A stretch of DNA of 64,000 nt from Stenocarpella maydis (GCA_002270565.1 NQMI01000006.1:33659-97658), one strand, 5' to 3'; positions 13,081 through 25,477 are shown, counted from the first letter of the stretch. Numbers and translations are program-made. The notes: generated by a model not told the origin, from the letters alone.

Positions 13081-13666
13081 TGTTCGTTGGAACCTGGGCG
13101 ATTCACTCGTGGGACCCGCCAATGCTTTACCGCCCGCCTGAATACAAATACTGAACCTCACAGAGAGAAACCTCGTATGTCATGGATAACCTCAGGTGTA
13201 ATAACCACGCGGTTCGACGTGTTTTGGTGCGGGAAAATCGAGTACAAGTGATCACGCTCTGCAAAGACCGATCGCTATATTGATATCATTTCTGTATTCA
13301 TACAAGGGCAGTAGTTGGCTTATAAACTGACAGGAAGACATCCTGTCTTGGAGCAGCCCAAACGTACACTCGCCCAGCTTCGTAGGCCAGGCCAAGCCTC
13401 TCCCCACCTGAGACACAGAGTTCGGAATGTACCACCACCAGCCTTGAAGTGCCCGGGTTTCACTCAGAGTTCCTTGTTGTTCATGTATCTATTTCGGCGT
13501 CGAGGAGCCTCTTTTGATGTGTAAAGGAGTGGTGCTGCCGTCGCTCGGGATCGTGGCCACCCATATTGCATGGTGCCTGTGCCCCCCCCTCCCCACCACG
13601 CCTTTCATGCGTCCTCTGTGTAGGAAAGGTTGATTTCTAGTCTCTGATGCCCGCCCTGAAGCTTGC
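13081..13666. other. Gene-free stretch before ALB1 3' end
   Basis: Nothing convincing on either strand. Short frames show no known domain. The right end should hold the ALB1 3' untranslated region. Confidence 0.4.
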
Positions 13667-14128
13667 TCATGAGATATCCATCTTCTCCAGCGCCTCCATG
13701 GCCGCGTTCCTCTGGGTCTTGAGCTGCTTCTTGGAGCTCTTGTCCTCGGCATCTGTCGTGGCATGCCCAGTCAGCAAACATCGCATCGCACACTAGGGTG
13801 CCGCTCTGCGCCATGGCAGCACGGGGGCAGACTACCAACCCTTCATCTCGGCCTGAGCATTCTTCTCGTCCTCCTCACGCTTCCTCCTGATGGCGTGGGC
13901 CATCTGCTTCTCCAGCTTGCGGGCCTTCTTGCTGCTCAGGGGTCTGTTGGGTCCGCTGGTGGGCAGGAGGCCGGGCCGTGCGCCGCGCTTCACATCGGCC
14001 CTGGCGACGCGGTCGGGCAGGCGGGCAGCAGCTGTGGCCTGGAGGGTGTGCTTGCGGGCTTTGGCGCGAAGGGCCCGCTGCCGGTTCTGCGAGATGCAGT
14101 TTGGGTTCTTGACGGACGCGGACGGCAT
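13667..14128 (-). CDS. ALB1: Ribosome biogenesis protein ALB1
   Basis: Two exons on the minus strand (13840-14128, then 13667-13752) joined across an 87-bp GT-AG intron give 124 residues. Alb1 is a small basic shuttling factor that binds Arx1 on late pre-60S particles (known for yeast). The protein starts MPSASVKNPN, is rich in Lys, Arg and Ala, holds the word LSSKKARKLEKQMAHAIRR, and ends in a charged helix with KKQLKTQRNAAMEALEKMD. Without the second exon the frame would end just after EMKG, so the splice is well supported. The ATG at 14128 is preferred to the one at 14257 because the family starts at this MPS. The assignment rests on size, charge pattern and these segments. Confidence 0.8.
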
Positions 14129-14670
14129 CTTGGTTGGTTGTTCTCGAGATTTCTGGGTTGGATGGGCTGGCCTGGGTCGAGGGACGAGAATGTGGCAAGA
14201 AGAGGTCGATGGACGGTGGTTTGATCTGAAGGCTGTATGTATGGGCTTGAGAGGCATAGAGCTGTCAGCCGGTGGAATATTTTTGGTGGGTCCCGGCCGA
14301 TAAGCCGCTTATCTGACCAACACCTCCAGAGGTACTTTGGTACTTTGGTACCGTAGACCAACGGGGGGCACCCGCCTCCATTAATCAGTGCCGGATGCTT
14401 GCGTTGAACAAATACCAGATAATCTATATCTGTATTTGACTGCCAATCATGTAGAGAGCAAAGTCCCAGGAATAGATACAGACGGCCATGCAGTTTGCTC
14501 CCATAACGCCCTCGATGCTGTTTATGAACAACCCATATATATTTGTGCCTTCCTACGCCTCCGCGCTGGCATTGCCACCGCATTACTGCCCTCGGTCCGT
14601 CTGTTCCCGTGAGATGCCTCCTGGCATACCTGCAGGGCCTGTGCGATGGCGTACCGTGATGGCTTGCCCG
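14129..14670. other. Intergenic region between ALB1 and the YTP1-like gene
   Basis: No gene seen. A tandem GGTACTTT-type repeat ending in GGTACC lies at 14331-14352. The sequence is the upstream region of ALB1 and the downstream region of the YTP1-like gene, both on the minus strand. Confidence 0.4.
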
Positions 14671-16558
14671 CTAAGCAACCCGATCATTGTTTCTGCCCAC
14701 CGTGCTGGGGCTCGACAGACCCTCACCGTCGGCGCCGACACCATCCTTCTCCTCCCTCAGGAGCTTCCGCCGCTGTGCCTCGTCCTCGTCCTCGTCGCTC
14801 ATGATGTCGTCCAGCTCAAACTCCTCGGCGTCGCGCAGCCGGCGCTCCTGGGCTGGCGCCAGGGTGTGTCCGTTCGAGCCGTGTGCATGGCCAGTGACAC
14901 CCTTGGCGTGCGCGCCGAGGTTGACGCTGCGGTCGTAGATGTGCACGAGTATGTTGGCAAAGAGGAAGACAAGGAATGCGAGGCTGTAGAGGATGAGGAC
15001 GTAGGCGACGGCGTCAATCCCTGACGAGTCGACAAGCAGCATCTGCTCCTCAGTGGCGCCCATGAAGAGGAACCCGGACGCGTAAAGAAGCTGGTGCAAA
15101 ACCAAGACTCATATTAGTCCCACCCAGACAGCAGAGGGAGGAAAAGGAGAAGAAGGGTTCGAGGGGGTGGGCGACAGGGGGGGAGACTCACAAAGACGGG
15201 GATGTACTGGAAGCTATGCACATCGTAGCCATCGTCTGTGATGCCCGTCTTGTCCTGGAGCACAAAGGAGACCTCGACCATGCGGGTGAAGCCGGCTGCC
15301 ATGAGGGTGTAACCAAAAGCCCTGTGGGTCATGGCCGAGATCATGAGGTCCTGGGGGTGGGCGGACATGGCCCAGCCGGTGATGGCGATGACGAAGCCCG
15401 GGATGAAGTTCCTCTTGGGGCGGCCGAGCCTGTCCTTGCTCAGCCAGATGCCGGCCAGGCCGGCACACCACCAGACGATGCCCATGGTGGTGTGCTGCCA
15501 GTCGTTCTTGACCCAGGCGGTGCCCCACCTGTGCTCGGTGAAGGTGTTGACGCAGCCCCAGGCGGCGATGACGACGCTGTCAAAGAACTCCTGGGAGCGG
15601 CCGGTGCGCCTGATCCACAGCTGGCCGACCAGCATGGCGATGGTCAGGAGGATGCCGTAGGCGATAAAGGCGCTGCCCATGATGAAGTGGGCCAGGCACT
15701 GGCCGAGGTGCTCGCCCTGGCAGAAGCCCAGGGCGGTGATGCCGCCAAAGAGCAGCTGGGTCCAGGCGACGACGGGGAAGGTCTTGCCGTTTATGCTATG
15801 GATGACGCGGATGACGGGGCGTATGCGCCTGTGGATGCCCTTCTCGAGGTGCAGGCGCAGATAGACGCCGACGATGAGCTGGGCGAACATCTGGAGGTAG
15901 ACCCAGTCGCCAAAGTGGGCGTGGACGTTGGAGGGGAGGAACTCGCGGCCGCCGTGCATGTGGCCCAGTGCGTATCCGAGGAGGGCGAGGATGGTGGACA
16001 GGGTCTGGATGGGGACGTGCCACCGGCTCTTGGTTATCTGGTCGGGGCGAGGCACGCCGTCAGCTGGCGATCCCGTGGCACCCGGGCGAGGTCGCAGGCA
16101 CGGCGCATGTCAGGGGAAGGGGGCAGACTCACGCCCAGCACCATGCCGAGGGGGAACAGCACGCCAAAGGCGAGCATGTTAACAAAGATGTGAGCCCATA
16201 GTGTCGAGTCCTACAGAGGAGGGGCGGGTCATGTCAGCAGGGCGTGGACGCGGTGGACAGCGCAGCACGAGTAGGCGATGTTGGTCTGACGCACGATGGG
16301 GTCCTGGGAGGTGGCATCACCCTCGGCGATGTTCTCCATGCTGTGGTCGTGAGCCTGGGACACTGGGAGATGGAGGGCGGCAAGGGCGAGCAAGACGGTT
16401 GACCTTGTCGGCGAGGCTAATAATATCGAGGATGCGCGGCGGGCGGAGGCAGAGGCGGAGGCGGAGATGGGTGCTGCTGGCCAAGATGGGGATGAATAGG
16501 GAGAAGAAGCCAAGGCCAAGGCCATGGCCACTGGCGACGAGGTCCAAGCCCGAGGCAT
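14671..16558 (-). CDS. YTP1: YTP1-like multi-pass membrane protein
   Basis: Four minus-strand exons (16295-16558, 16133-16210, 15192-16037, 14671-15090) with phase-0 GT-AG introns of 84, 95 and 101 bp give about 535 residues. The family (DUF2427 then YTP1-like C-terminal domain) is a fungal membrane protein of poorly known function with cytochrome-b561-like helices. Seen: a hydrophobic export segment ending VSQAHDHS, a helix in exon 2 (about WAHIFVNMLAFGVLF), about nine more helices, histidines typical of the family (ALGHMHGG, VHAHFGDW, HPQDLM, MTHRAFGYT), and an acidic cytoplasmic tail (DIMSDEDEDEAQRR). The start is uncertain: 16558 and 16525 are both in frame, and 16525 has a better context. 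The hydrophobic leader lies unusually far from either methionine, so a further 5' exon is possible. Confidence 0.82.
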
Positions 16559-17577
16559 TGCGAGGGCGAGGGCGTGGACGAGGGCGCGCTTGTTTCGCAA
16601 TTGCGAGGGGGTGGCGTTTCGGGCTGGTGGAGGGTTCACGCCCAAGGCCGCGTCAGAAAGGCCAGACTCGGGAGTGTAGTGTAGAGATGGGATGCGACCG
16701 AGGGCGGTGGATACTAGATGTGGGGCCGGCTCGCACAAGCGCGCGTCGTACGGAATTCCCGGGGCTCTGGGTCGCCAGACAGCCCGTCCGATGTTGATCG
16801 ATGTCGATGTCGATGTCGATGGTGATATTTCTGGGAGGCAGGCGAGGAGGAGAGAGGTGATGGAGGGTGGGAAATAAACATGGCCATCCCTAAGCAAGAG
16901 AGAGAGAGAGCAGTCGGACTCCAGCATAGCCGGAGCATCCATCAATCAGCAGCCAATGTCTCACTCACCCAATCAACCCATCAACTAAAAGGAAGAAGCG
17001 GCACGATCGGCCCCAGCCGGGTTGCTTAGGTACATAGCCAAGTACCTAGGTACCCAGGCATGTATGTACAGTGTATATATATCACGTAGTTCCGAGCCTA
17101 TCCTTCCTCGTCCAGTTCATTCCAGTTGATTATACACGTACATTATTCCCTTCTCTTCCTCTCGCCCCACCCGTCGGTCCATTTCTAGCTCCATCATTGG
17201 TGGGGGAAGAGAATAGGGGCCCACTTCTGCATTCCTGCATACGTGTAGGCCCGGAGGAACCGTTTCTCTGCCCCGGGCAAGACAATTCCTCCAGAAGCCC
17301 ACTCTCAGGATGCCCATTGGAGACTCACTCGACCCTTTGTGCTGTTGGGTCACCAAGCACGCTCACCACTATTTTCACCTCAGCAAGACTATTTATCTAT
17401 TGACTTGCACCTGTGTCTGTAACAGGGGACCCAGCACCAACGGGCCAGGTCATACCCAAAACTAGAGCCCAGCTGTTGAATAACATTGTTTTCTACCACA
17501 GTTCCAACCCAACCAAGATCCCAGCTCAAGAGCATCCAGCCCTTGGGGGGTGCATCAAGATGCATTCAACATCTAGC
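16559..17577. other. Gene-free stretch upstream of YTP1-like gene
   Basis: No supported gene. It carries a short GATGTC tandem repeat near 16798-16822 and a palindromic GTACCTAGGTAC word at 17042-17053. Confidence 0.4.
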
Positions 17578-17583
17578 AAAAAA
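17578..17583 (-). terminator. Probable RNA polymerase III terminator (T6)
   Basis: Six A residues on the plus strand, hence TTTTTT on the minus strand, lie 37 bases after the 3' end of the tRNA-Thr gene. A run of four or more T is the usual pol III stop, and this is the first such run I see downstream. Confidence 0.5.
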
Positions 17584-17620
17584 TCAACTCAGTTCAAGAC
17601 ACCGCGTTCTACTTGAGCAA

Positions 17621-17706
17621 TGCCCATTACTGGAATCGAACCAGTCACCTCATCATGGCCGCAGGGGGTCTACTAGTGATGCGCTCTACCGATGAGCTAA
17701 ACGGGC
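17621..17706 (-). tRNA. tRNA-Thr(AGT) with a 14-nt intron
   Basis: Read on the minus strand the 86 nt fold as a full cloverleaf. The acceptor GCCCGTT pairs with AATGGGC with one G-U; the D stem is GCTC/GAGC, the anticodon stem CATCA/TGATG, and the T arm ACTGG-TTCGAAT-CCAGT; the discriminator is A. The anticodon loop is CT-AGT-A, then a 14-nt insert GACCCCCTGCGGCC, then A. This places an intron directly after position 37, as in eukaryotic nuclear tRNA genes. Anticodon AGT (A34 edited to inosine) reads threonine ACU and neighbours. It is a single copy within the window. Confidence 0.93.
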
Positions 17707-18474
17707 TTGAAAAGTCCTTACTTTATAATGTTTATGTTATCATGTGGGCCCATTTTCGACTCGTGTGCTGGATTGTGGGCTTGTGTGAGGGGCAAGCCTA
17801 TAATTTTGAAGTAGGGCCTCAGCAGTCCTCACCTCTAATACAACCCTATAGATAAATATATAAGATAAATATATTATAGCCTATATAGCATTAGTATCCT
17901 ATATTCTTTATATTATATAAGGATATAATTAAGTATATAAATCTTCAGGGTATGAAAAATAATATATGAAGTATTTATGTAATAACATAAGGTACCAGGA
18001 AGTAGCCAGGACCAGGAAGTGGCCACCCTGCTTTTTTATATAAAAAGTGTCTATATACACACTATTAAAACCCTTAAACTAGGCCTAAAATGAACCAAAT
18101 TTTCAGGATTTCATTATAAGTATATAAATAAACTATAGTATATTTTCCGGAAATTTAAAATTTTAAACCTTTATAATTTTATATTTTTAGTATAGCTTAC
18201 ATAATAAATAATAATAATTAAANGGTGGAGTATGGGGAGATAGGGAAGTAAAGTGAGTGGGCGGTGTGTGCGTGGGTATCATGTCTTTTGTCTTGTATTA
18301 TCATCATAATATCTATTTCGTCTTCTTTTCTGGGCCCCCTTCTCTATTCTGTAGAAGTGTCTGTGTATCTTCTTTCCATGTATTTTCGGTGTAGTCTTTT
18401 GTTCGTTTCCATCATGCATCCTCTATCCCCGTTCCTCTAAATCTATGCTCTAGAAATCGGCTGTTCCTCCACGA
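17707..18474. other. AT-rich patch with one undetermined base
   Basis: From about 17830 to 18222 the sequence is strongly AT-rich (TATA and ATAAAT words) and has no gene. An N at 18223 follows an AAT-repeat run, suggesting a length-uncertain or collapsed repeat at an assembly join. Composition returns to normal right after it, which is the 3' flank of the F-box gene. Confidence 0.5.
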
Positions 18475-20139
18475 CTAGGCCGGGTCAAAGGGCTTCCTCT
18501 CCGCCTCGCCGCGCCTCTGCCACGCCTCCTCGCTGAGCGCGTTCCACCGCACCCTCTCCCTCATCTTGAGCTTATCGCACGCCGTGTCCTGCGCCCTGGT
18601 CTTTCCCTGCCTGTCGGCCCTGTTCTTTGGTGTTTCCGCAAGCAGCGGAGGCGGCAGCCGCGGCGGGCGCCCGCTGGCCTCCCCGCCGTCATAAGGCCTG
18701 ATGTCCAGCTCGAACTTCTTCCCCTTACACGCCTCGAGAATTTGCTCGGGCACGCCGCCGTCCGGGCCCTCGACGACGATCAGCGCGCGCAGGTCGCGGG
18801 CCATGAACTCGATGTTGTGCAGCATCATGGCGAACAGCTCGGTGACGGTGTCGTCCGACCCCAGCGGCTCGGTGAACTCGAGGACCTCGAGGCGCGGGGG
18901 CAGCCCCGCCGAGTGCATGCGGGGCTTGCGGCCCGTCTTGCCAAAGAGCTGCGTGTCGCGGTTGAGGCGCAGGTACCTCGCGCTCTGGAAGTCGCGCAGG
19001 CGCAGGACGCGGCGGCCGCCCAGGGTGGGGTGGTCGACGGTGATGGACTCCACCGTCTCGGCCTGGTCGCGCAGGGCCATGATGTGCTCGCAGACCTCGT
19101 CGGAGCTCTCCTCGAGGTCCGGGGTGGGGTCGGCGGTGTGGTAGAGGTAGAACTCGCGCAAGCCCTCCGGGAACTCCATGATATCGGCCAGGGAGTCGTC
19201 GTTGATGTCGCACTCGATGAGGCGCAGGGACTTGAGGGCGGTGCTGTGGGGCCGCTCCATGAAGTCGAAGCCGCGCTCGTCGAGCTTCGCGCGGCGGATG
19301 GTGAGGGTCTCGAGGGTGGGGTGGGTGAAGATGTGGATGTTCTCGCGCAAGTCCCAGTAGGCGTCGCCGGGGCACTGGTAGAAGAGGGAGCAGGTCTTGA
19401 GGCCGGCGAGGTCAAAGGGCCCGTTGAAGAGGGCGCCGATGCCGTGCAGGAGCCTGACGGGGACGGCGATGTCGAGGGTCTCGAGGTTGGACATGGAGGC
19501 CAGGGCGCGCGAGAGGCCATCGACGCCCTTGCGGAAGGTGTTTGAGAGCGGGTCCGACTGGCCGTCGAGGGCCGAGTCGAGGATGAGGTCCGACAGCTCG
19601 GAGCCCGGGTACTCGAGCTTGATGTTCTCGATCATGGAGCCGCGGCGGGGGCGGCGGTCGAGCGACTCGCTGAAGATGAGGTGGTGCTCGGGCGACTCGA
19701 AGAGGATGCTGCGGTAGAGGATGCGGTCGGCCAGGGCGTGGTACCTGCGGCTGAGCAGCGAGAGGTTGCAGATGTCGCGCCTCGACTCGTGGGCCAGCAT
19801 ATCGAAGATGAGCAGCAGCAGCTTGTCGGGCAGCAGGGCGAGCCGGTCGGCCTGCGACTGCGGCTGGGGCTGCGGTTGCGACTGCGACTGCGACTGCAGC
19901 TGAGGGCGCGTCTGCGATGACGGAGTGGTGGTGGGCGCGCCATTCTCGACCACGTCCACCACGTCGCGCGACATTGTCGAGTCGGTTGAGGGGGATGCTG
20001 GCGACGGCGGCGAAGGCGAGGGCGTGGTCGAGGGCGAGGTCGGCGAGGGTGGCGCGTAGAGGTGCGACAGGCTTGCTGGCAGGATTGGGGCGACGTAGGA
20101 TGCGAGGACGTGGTGGAAGGTAGAGACAAAGGCGTTCAT
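18475..20139 (-). CDS. F-box protein with leucine-rich C-terminal region
   Basis: One intronless frame of 554 residues. F-box proteins link targets to SCF ubiquitin ligases; the target here is unknown. Seen: a Pro/Ser-rich then Gln/Ser-rich N-terminus (about 30-97, with a QSQSQPQP run), an F-box at about 99-140 (ALLPDKLLLLIFDML, then LSLLSRRYHALADRILYR), then irregular leucine-rich segments (LETLDIAVP, LKSLRLIECDI, LEVLEFTEP) and a basic C-terminus. The start at 20139 (MNAFVS) was chosen because the in-frame sequence upstream is Ser/Leu-rich leader-like DNA with a GAGTC tandem repeat. The family is common and very diverse in filamentous fungi, so no ortholog is named. Confidence 0.82.
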   Translation of the reverse strand: MNAFVSTFHHVLASYVAPILPASLSHLYAPPSPTSPSTTPSPSPPSPASPSTDSTMSRDVVDVVENGAPTTTPSSQTRPQLQSQSQSQPQPQPQSQADRLALLPDKLLLLIFDMLAHESRRDICNLSLLSRRYHALADRILYRSILFESPEHHLIFSESLDRRPRRGSMIENIKLEYPGSELSDLILDSALDGQSDPLSNTFRKGVDGLSRALASMSNLETLDIAVPVRLLHGIGALFNGPFDLAGLKTCSLFYQCPGDAYWDLRENIHIFTHPTLETLTIRRAKLDERGFDFMERPHSTALKSLRLIECDINDDSLADIMEFPEGLREFYLYHTADPTPDLEESSDEVCEHIMALRDQAETVESITVDHPTLGGRRVLRLRDFQSARYLRLNRDTQLFGKTGRKPRMHSAGLPPRLEVLEFTEPLGSDDTVTELFAMMLHNIEFMARDLRALIVVEGPDGGVPEQILEACKGKKFELDIRPYDGGEASGRPPRLPPPLLAETPKNRADRQGKTRAQDTACDKLKMRERVRWNALSEEAWQRRGEAERKPFDPA

Positions 20140-22014
20140 GGCGAAGAGAGGGAGAAAGGAAAAGAATGAATGAGTGGAAGAAGACAAGCAAGGAAAAAGG
20201 GTGGGTGGGCCCAGGAGAGAAAGTGAGGCGAGAGAGGAGAGAGAGAGAGCTTGGGCCGAGCTGAAAGTGAGCTGACACGGACGGCAGCGACAAGGAGTGA
20301 TAACAAGAGCGAGTCGAGTCGAGTCGAGTCGAGTGACCAAACCAGAAGAGACAGACAAGACAAGAGTCGATGTCCCGTTGTCCTGTCTGTTGTCGGTCTG
20401 ATGACACGTGGAGTGACGACCAAATCACATGATTGAACGAAACAGGATGGAGAAATAAATGATTGGGGAACAAAGAGGAAACGGTAGGGGTCAGAAGAGA
20501 GGGAGAGACTTTGTACTGTCGCAACCGTCAATAAGTTTCATGACTATTTTGTCGTGGCCGCTAACAGACACCAGCCTCACGACGGCCCAGGCTCTCGCGA
20601 GAGACGGTCCCCACGAATGGCGCAGGCACATGCCACGGGCACCGATGGGCGAATCCAGTTTTTCCCCTTATAATTAGTGCCCGTCCGTCGCGTGGGGAAT
20701 GCTAGGTCTGGCCCTGACGGGTCTTTAGTGTAGTGGGCCTAGGCCCAGGCCTGGGGCCGGGTCTGGGCGAGTTTGTGCTCAGGAGACATGGCGCTGCTGC
20801 GGAGGATGACAGGGAGAAGACCCAGAGATAACTCCTGTGGCAGGGGTGGCCTGATCTTAAACCCTAACCCTGAACGGAGAGACTACCAGTTTGGGGGAGG
20901 GATACTTCCACACCATATCAGTCAACAAGGGCATTCATCACCACCAGGCCCTTCAACCCCGTGTGCTTGACCGTTCCTAAAGGCAATTGGCTTATATGAG
21001 ACTTAAATAATGGCGTTCTTTAAAGGTCATGACTATCTCTAGCACAACTAACTTCGTGTGGGCGGTCCACATTTAAGCTGCCTTAACACAGTATATTCCT
21101 ATTAAATATTCCCATCAGCGTTTTAACGTAGCGTAGTAAGTAAAATATGCATTTAATATAACTACAGTTTTATATTATATGAGATAATATAAATACGTTA
21201 CTTGTACTATCTTTTCATAATTACCAGAATTTATCAAGTGCTTTTATAATTACTATGTCTTTAAATATAAAATGAAGTATTATACGTGCAATTTCTTTCC
21301 ACGCTTTTACGGTTTTTTTTCAATTTATTATATGCTGCTTAAAAATTGGGTGTTTTGTGTGGGAGAGGCAGCCGCAATATGACCGTGTACACTCGAAGCT
21401 GGACTGCAGTCTAAGGCAACCCGTTGCCAAAACGTGGAATTTACAGGCCTTGATTTAACAACAGCTATAGCGTCTTCTGCCCAGTTGACAGCTCACTGGC
21501 TGGCCTCTCAGCCCTGGGCGTCATGCAGCTTAGAGGTGTTTTTGAAAGGGCGGGCACCACAGCCACCTGGACGGGCTAAGGCTGTGTAACCAAATCCATC
21601 ACCAGGAAGCCGAGAAAAGGCTTAGATCTGGGCGGGCCAGGCGTATTTGTTGGGCACATTTCCTCAGCATCATTGTATTTGACTGCTCGAGTATGCAGGA
21701 GGCTCGACCTCTGGGCTGCCCATGAGGCCATCACTTGGCTTCTTTTTTAACCTTGAGCTCCCGCGTCCGAACCAAGTCTCTCGCCTCTGAATTGGCGTAC
21801 CTTCTGGCTTGAATTTGACTTGTCATTGCGTCGTCGTACCGTCCCTCGCGCTGACTTCAGCAGAAAGGTGGGGAAAGGGCCTGCCTGGTGTGCGCGGTGC
21901 CTCTTGCCTAAAAGCCATCTTTGTGCCAGCCTGTCTCTGCTGAAATTCACGAAACCCCTCAGCTGTCACCTGGGTAAACCTTCTGACCACACATTCGCCG
22001 TTTACAACAAAATC
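20140..22014. other. Intergenic region between F-box and NACHT genes
   Basis: No supported gene. A GAGTC tandem repeat lies at about 20308-20333 and GA-rich DNA at 20210-20260. 20960-21350 is AT-rich with no open frame. A two-unit CCCTAACCCT word near 20862-20871 is too short to be a telomere relic. Confidence 0.4.
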
Positions 22015-25000
22015 ATGGATCCTATAACCGCTTTTGGTCTCGGCGTCAATATCTTGACCGTGGTGGACTTTTCTGCCAGGATACTATCTGATGCATCAGT
22101 TATCTGGAGTCATGGAGGCTTGCCAACAACTGGAGACATATACCTTGTCTCAGACGACCTCAAGAGGTGCTGTCTTCGCCTAAAGGCTATTAGGGCAGCG
22201 CCTCTTGCAGCCGTAAACCCGATAACAGGACAAGACAGTGTAAGTCACTTTCTTTGCTGTTAATTACCAGTAAAAGACTTTGGCTAATAGTTACATCCAG
22301 CAAGCTCTCTTTCGTCTAGCCGATCAGGCAATCGCCATTGCCACCGAAATCGAGGGGAACCTGCCTAGGCCAGAGGCGAGTGTATCAGCATGGAAAGCCC
22401 TCCGGCTCGCCCTTGTCTCAGCATGGGGTGAGAGGAAGCTCAGAGACAAACTTGAGCGGCTTGATTCGATTCGCAACGAGATCCAATTCCATGTCCTTGT
22501 CTCGATCAAGTCTACGATAGATGCAAGGGGGCTGGAAGACAACTCTCGGATGAAAGCATTCGACGAGGAAACCCAACGACTAATCAGAGCGACCCTGCAG
22601 GGCACAGACTCCATACGCATCGAGCTCGATTCTCGCTTCGCTTCGATAAGCGAAAAGCTGACGGATACTCGCCGACAGCTCGAGAGGCAGCACCAAGAGG
22701 CAATGGCAATGGCTGAACGTCACAACCAGCAGATAAATACACTTCGAACCACGGGCCATCCTTTTTTGAGCGAGGAACAAGAATCCTTGCGTGTCTCAGT
22801 AGTCACCCAAAAGATTCTCAACGCCCTTTGGTTTTCGAGAATATCTGACCGGTTCGACGACATCGAGCCTGCTCACAAGCAAACATTCGAGTGGATCTAT
22901 TCCAATCCCCAAGGCGAAGACTGCAGAGAATTTTCGAGCTGTACATTTATGGAGTGGGTGCGCGGCGATAATGGCATCTACTGGATAAGTGGCCGCGCCG
23001 GGTCAGGCAAGAGCACTCTGATGAAATTTCTGGCCCAAGACGACCGGACCAACATTGCACTCAAGGCGTGGGCAGGCGACCGCCCCCTTGTGACCGGACG
23101 ATATTGGTTTTGGAGCCAAGCCCATGACCCCCTGCAAAAGTCATTGCCGGGCCTTTTGAGGGCCCTATTATACGACATCATCACACAGAACAGCGGTTAC
23201 GCCTCCTTGCTGTTCCCGGACCAGGTCCTCCGGGACAAAGACTGGGAAGACTTCCCAACTCCCCGCGAGCTCAGACGAGCTTTCAATCGTCTGGTTTCCG
23301 CCGAGCATCCACCAACATGCATCGCGTTGATGATCGATGGATTAGACGAGTACGGAGCCGCGGAGGACGAGCATTTGGAACTGGCGAGAATACTGAAAGA
23401 CGCCGCGTGCTCCAAGCATCTCAAGGTGGCTGTTTCCAGCCGCCCGGAGTTACCCTTCGAGGTAACTTTTGGGGGCTGCGATAAGCTGCGTCTGCACGAG
23501 CTCACGCGCCAAGATCTCAAGGTCTACATCGCCGATGTCGTCAACGACCACTGGCGCGCTGATTTCCTAGTCGGCCAATCCAAGAATGGTCAGGAGGAAA
23601 AGGCCAGATTGGTTGACTGTGCTGTTGAGAAGTCTGAGGGTATATTTGTCTGGCTCAGGCTGGTCGCGAAGGCTCTGGTCGAGGAGCTCGGTACCTGTAG
23701 CTCCCTCGCAGAGCTTCAGGAAATCTTGGATATATTCCCTCGCGGGTTGGAAAATCTCTTCCGCCACATGTTTCACAGGATCCCTGAACAGCGCAGAACC
23801 AGAGGAGCGCAAATCATCCAGCTTGTCCGATGTAGCGCAGACGTATCTCTACTGGCGTCGCCATGGGCAATCGAGTTTTCTCCGCCGCCACCGATGACTG
23901 CTCTATGTCTCTCTGCGTTGCAGTCGGATCATTCCGACATCATAAAAAGGGGTCGGGAGCCGCTTGGCAAGGTAGAATACGATGAAGCCATCCAAAGAAT
24001 CGACTCCCTGCTAAGGAGCCACTGCGCCGGACTTCTGGAACTCAGACCCGTCTCCAGAGATATCATGGAGTCATTTGAAGGGGTCAGTTCTGTGTGGGAA
24101 TACCGCGTGGCTACTCGTCCTCGACACGATGATGAAATGGATGCACGGGTCGGTGTGGTGACGTCTGGCGATGGGCGTCATTTCTCACCACGCGATCGGG
24201 GAGATCCAGAAGTAGTCTTCATGCACAAGTCAGTATCGGACTTCCTCGGCCAGCCTGATACGCAGAGAGATCTCTTATGTTTTGGGACAGGAGTTGACGG
24301 ATTCACTCCATACCTGTCATTGATGAGATGTCTGCTGTTCAAGATCAAAATATGCGACCTAGCAGGCGAGAGATTGCAAGAAGACCCCGGGCACTTGAGC
24401 TTGCCACGCTGGTATCGTGTGCGCAACCAAAAATTGTACGGATGGCGGCTTATCGAGCGGGTTATGCGGTCTGCTATATTTGCGGAACTGACTTGCCTAA
24501 CTCACACCGAAGACATCCTTGACAATCTGGACCAAACGATGGCCGCTGCTTTTGATCAAAAGGGCGACCACTGGTCAAAATCCTGTCTTTGGGGCTGGCG
24601 ACATCCAAGAGACTCCCAACTTGCACGTGGCGGCCGCTTTGGAGACATCATGGGTAGCAGCATGTTGAACTTCGCCATCACAAACGGCCTTGCGCGATAC
24701 CCGTGCAAGAAACTAAGCCAACTTGAACCGGCAGAGCAAAAAGTGACAAGATCAAAGCTGCTTTTCGCCGCATGCAACCCACTTGTCTTTTCATACCCAA
24801 ACAATGCTATATTGAGGCCTGTTCTTGTCCGCCAGCTTTTAGGTCTCGGTGCCGATCCCAACTTTACCTTCGAAGTCGTAGACAACAGGGGACAGAACCT
24901 TGCAACCTCTCCTTGGAAGGAGATGCTGCATACACTCAGGGGCTTGAGGGTCATAAGCCTGGAGGGACACAAGCAGATTTTCGAGATAGTCCAGGATTTC

Positions 25001-25477
25001 CTCGCCAACGGTGCCGATCCTGCCGCTGAGATCACCTGGAACGATGGGGCCACCAGACGCACGGCCAGGCGGCAGATTCAGCGGAGCTTCGTGGACTGGT
25101 TTGCAGCTGAGTATCGGGCGAATACGTTCCAGGCTGAATTCAACATCGGTCCGGCATTCATTGCTGTTGACGACCTGTTGGACGCGGCCAAATTGCCCGG
25201 ACACATATCCGAGCAGATTCCCCATCCCTACGACTCGCTACAGCCGGGTCATGATACAGCTTACCCAGGGCGCGGAACATATCGAACATTTCCTTCGGCG
25301 GATGACATGGAACGAATTGAAGAACGGGCGAGACAGCTTTTTGAGTTGTTGGATTGCAAGTCCATGGGAGAGGCACCAAAGCATTGGGTATTTATCCACC
25401 ACAGATTGCTTGCAAAAGGGAGTACCCTGGCCAGGAGGTTGATGCATCTATGCAATTCGAAACGATTGAACAATTAG
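22015..25477 (+). CDS. NACHT/STAND P-loop NTPase, NLR-like
   Basis: Two exons (22015-22239, 22301-25477) with a 61-bp GT-AG intron give 1133 residues. Fungal NACHT proteins are NLR-like switches linked to self/non-self recognition and programmed cell death in some studied cases. Seen: a helical N-terminal domain starting MDPITAFGLGVNILTVVDF, like the N-terminal domains of many fungal STAND proteins; a coiled region to about 230; Walker A GRAGSGKS (306-313); Walker B LMIDGLDEYG (418-427); a STAND-type sensor region; and a long C-terminal part without WD40, ankyrin or TPR repeats that resembles the DUF7791 type. It does not show its partner or trigger. It opens the accessory island and is convergent with the next gene. 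The frame is intact, with no RIP-like stops. Confidence 0.88.

Noticed and set aside
15216..16193. 325-codon open frame antisense to the YTP1-like gene
   Set aside because: Asp/Gly/Ala-rich shadow of the membrane protein exons, no independent domain.
20862..20871. CCCTAACCCT, possible interstitial telomere repeat
   Set aside because: Less than two full TTAGGG units; expected by chance in a window this size.
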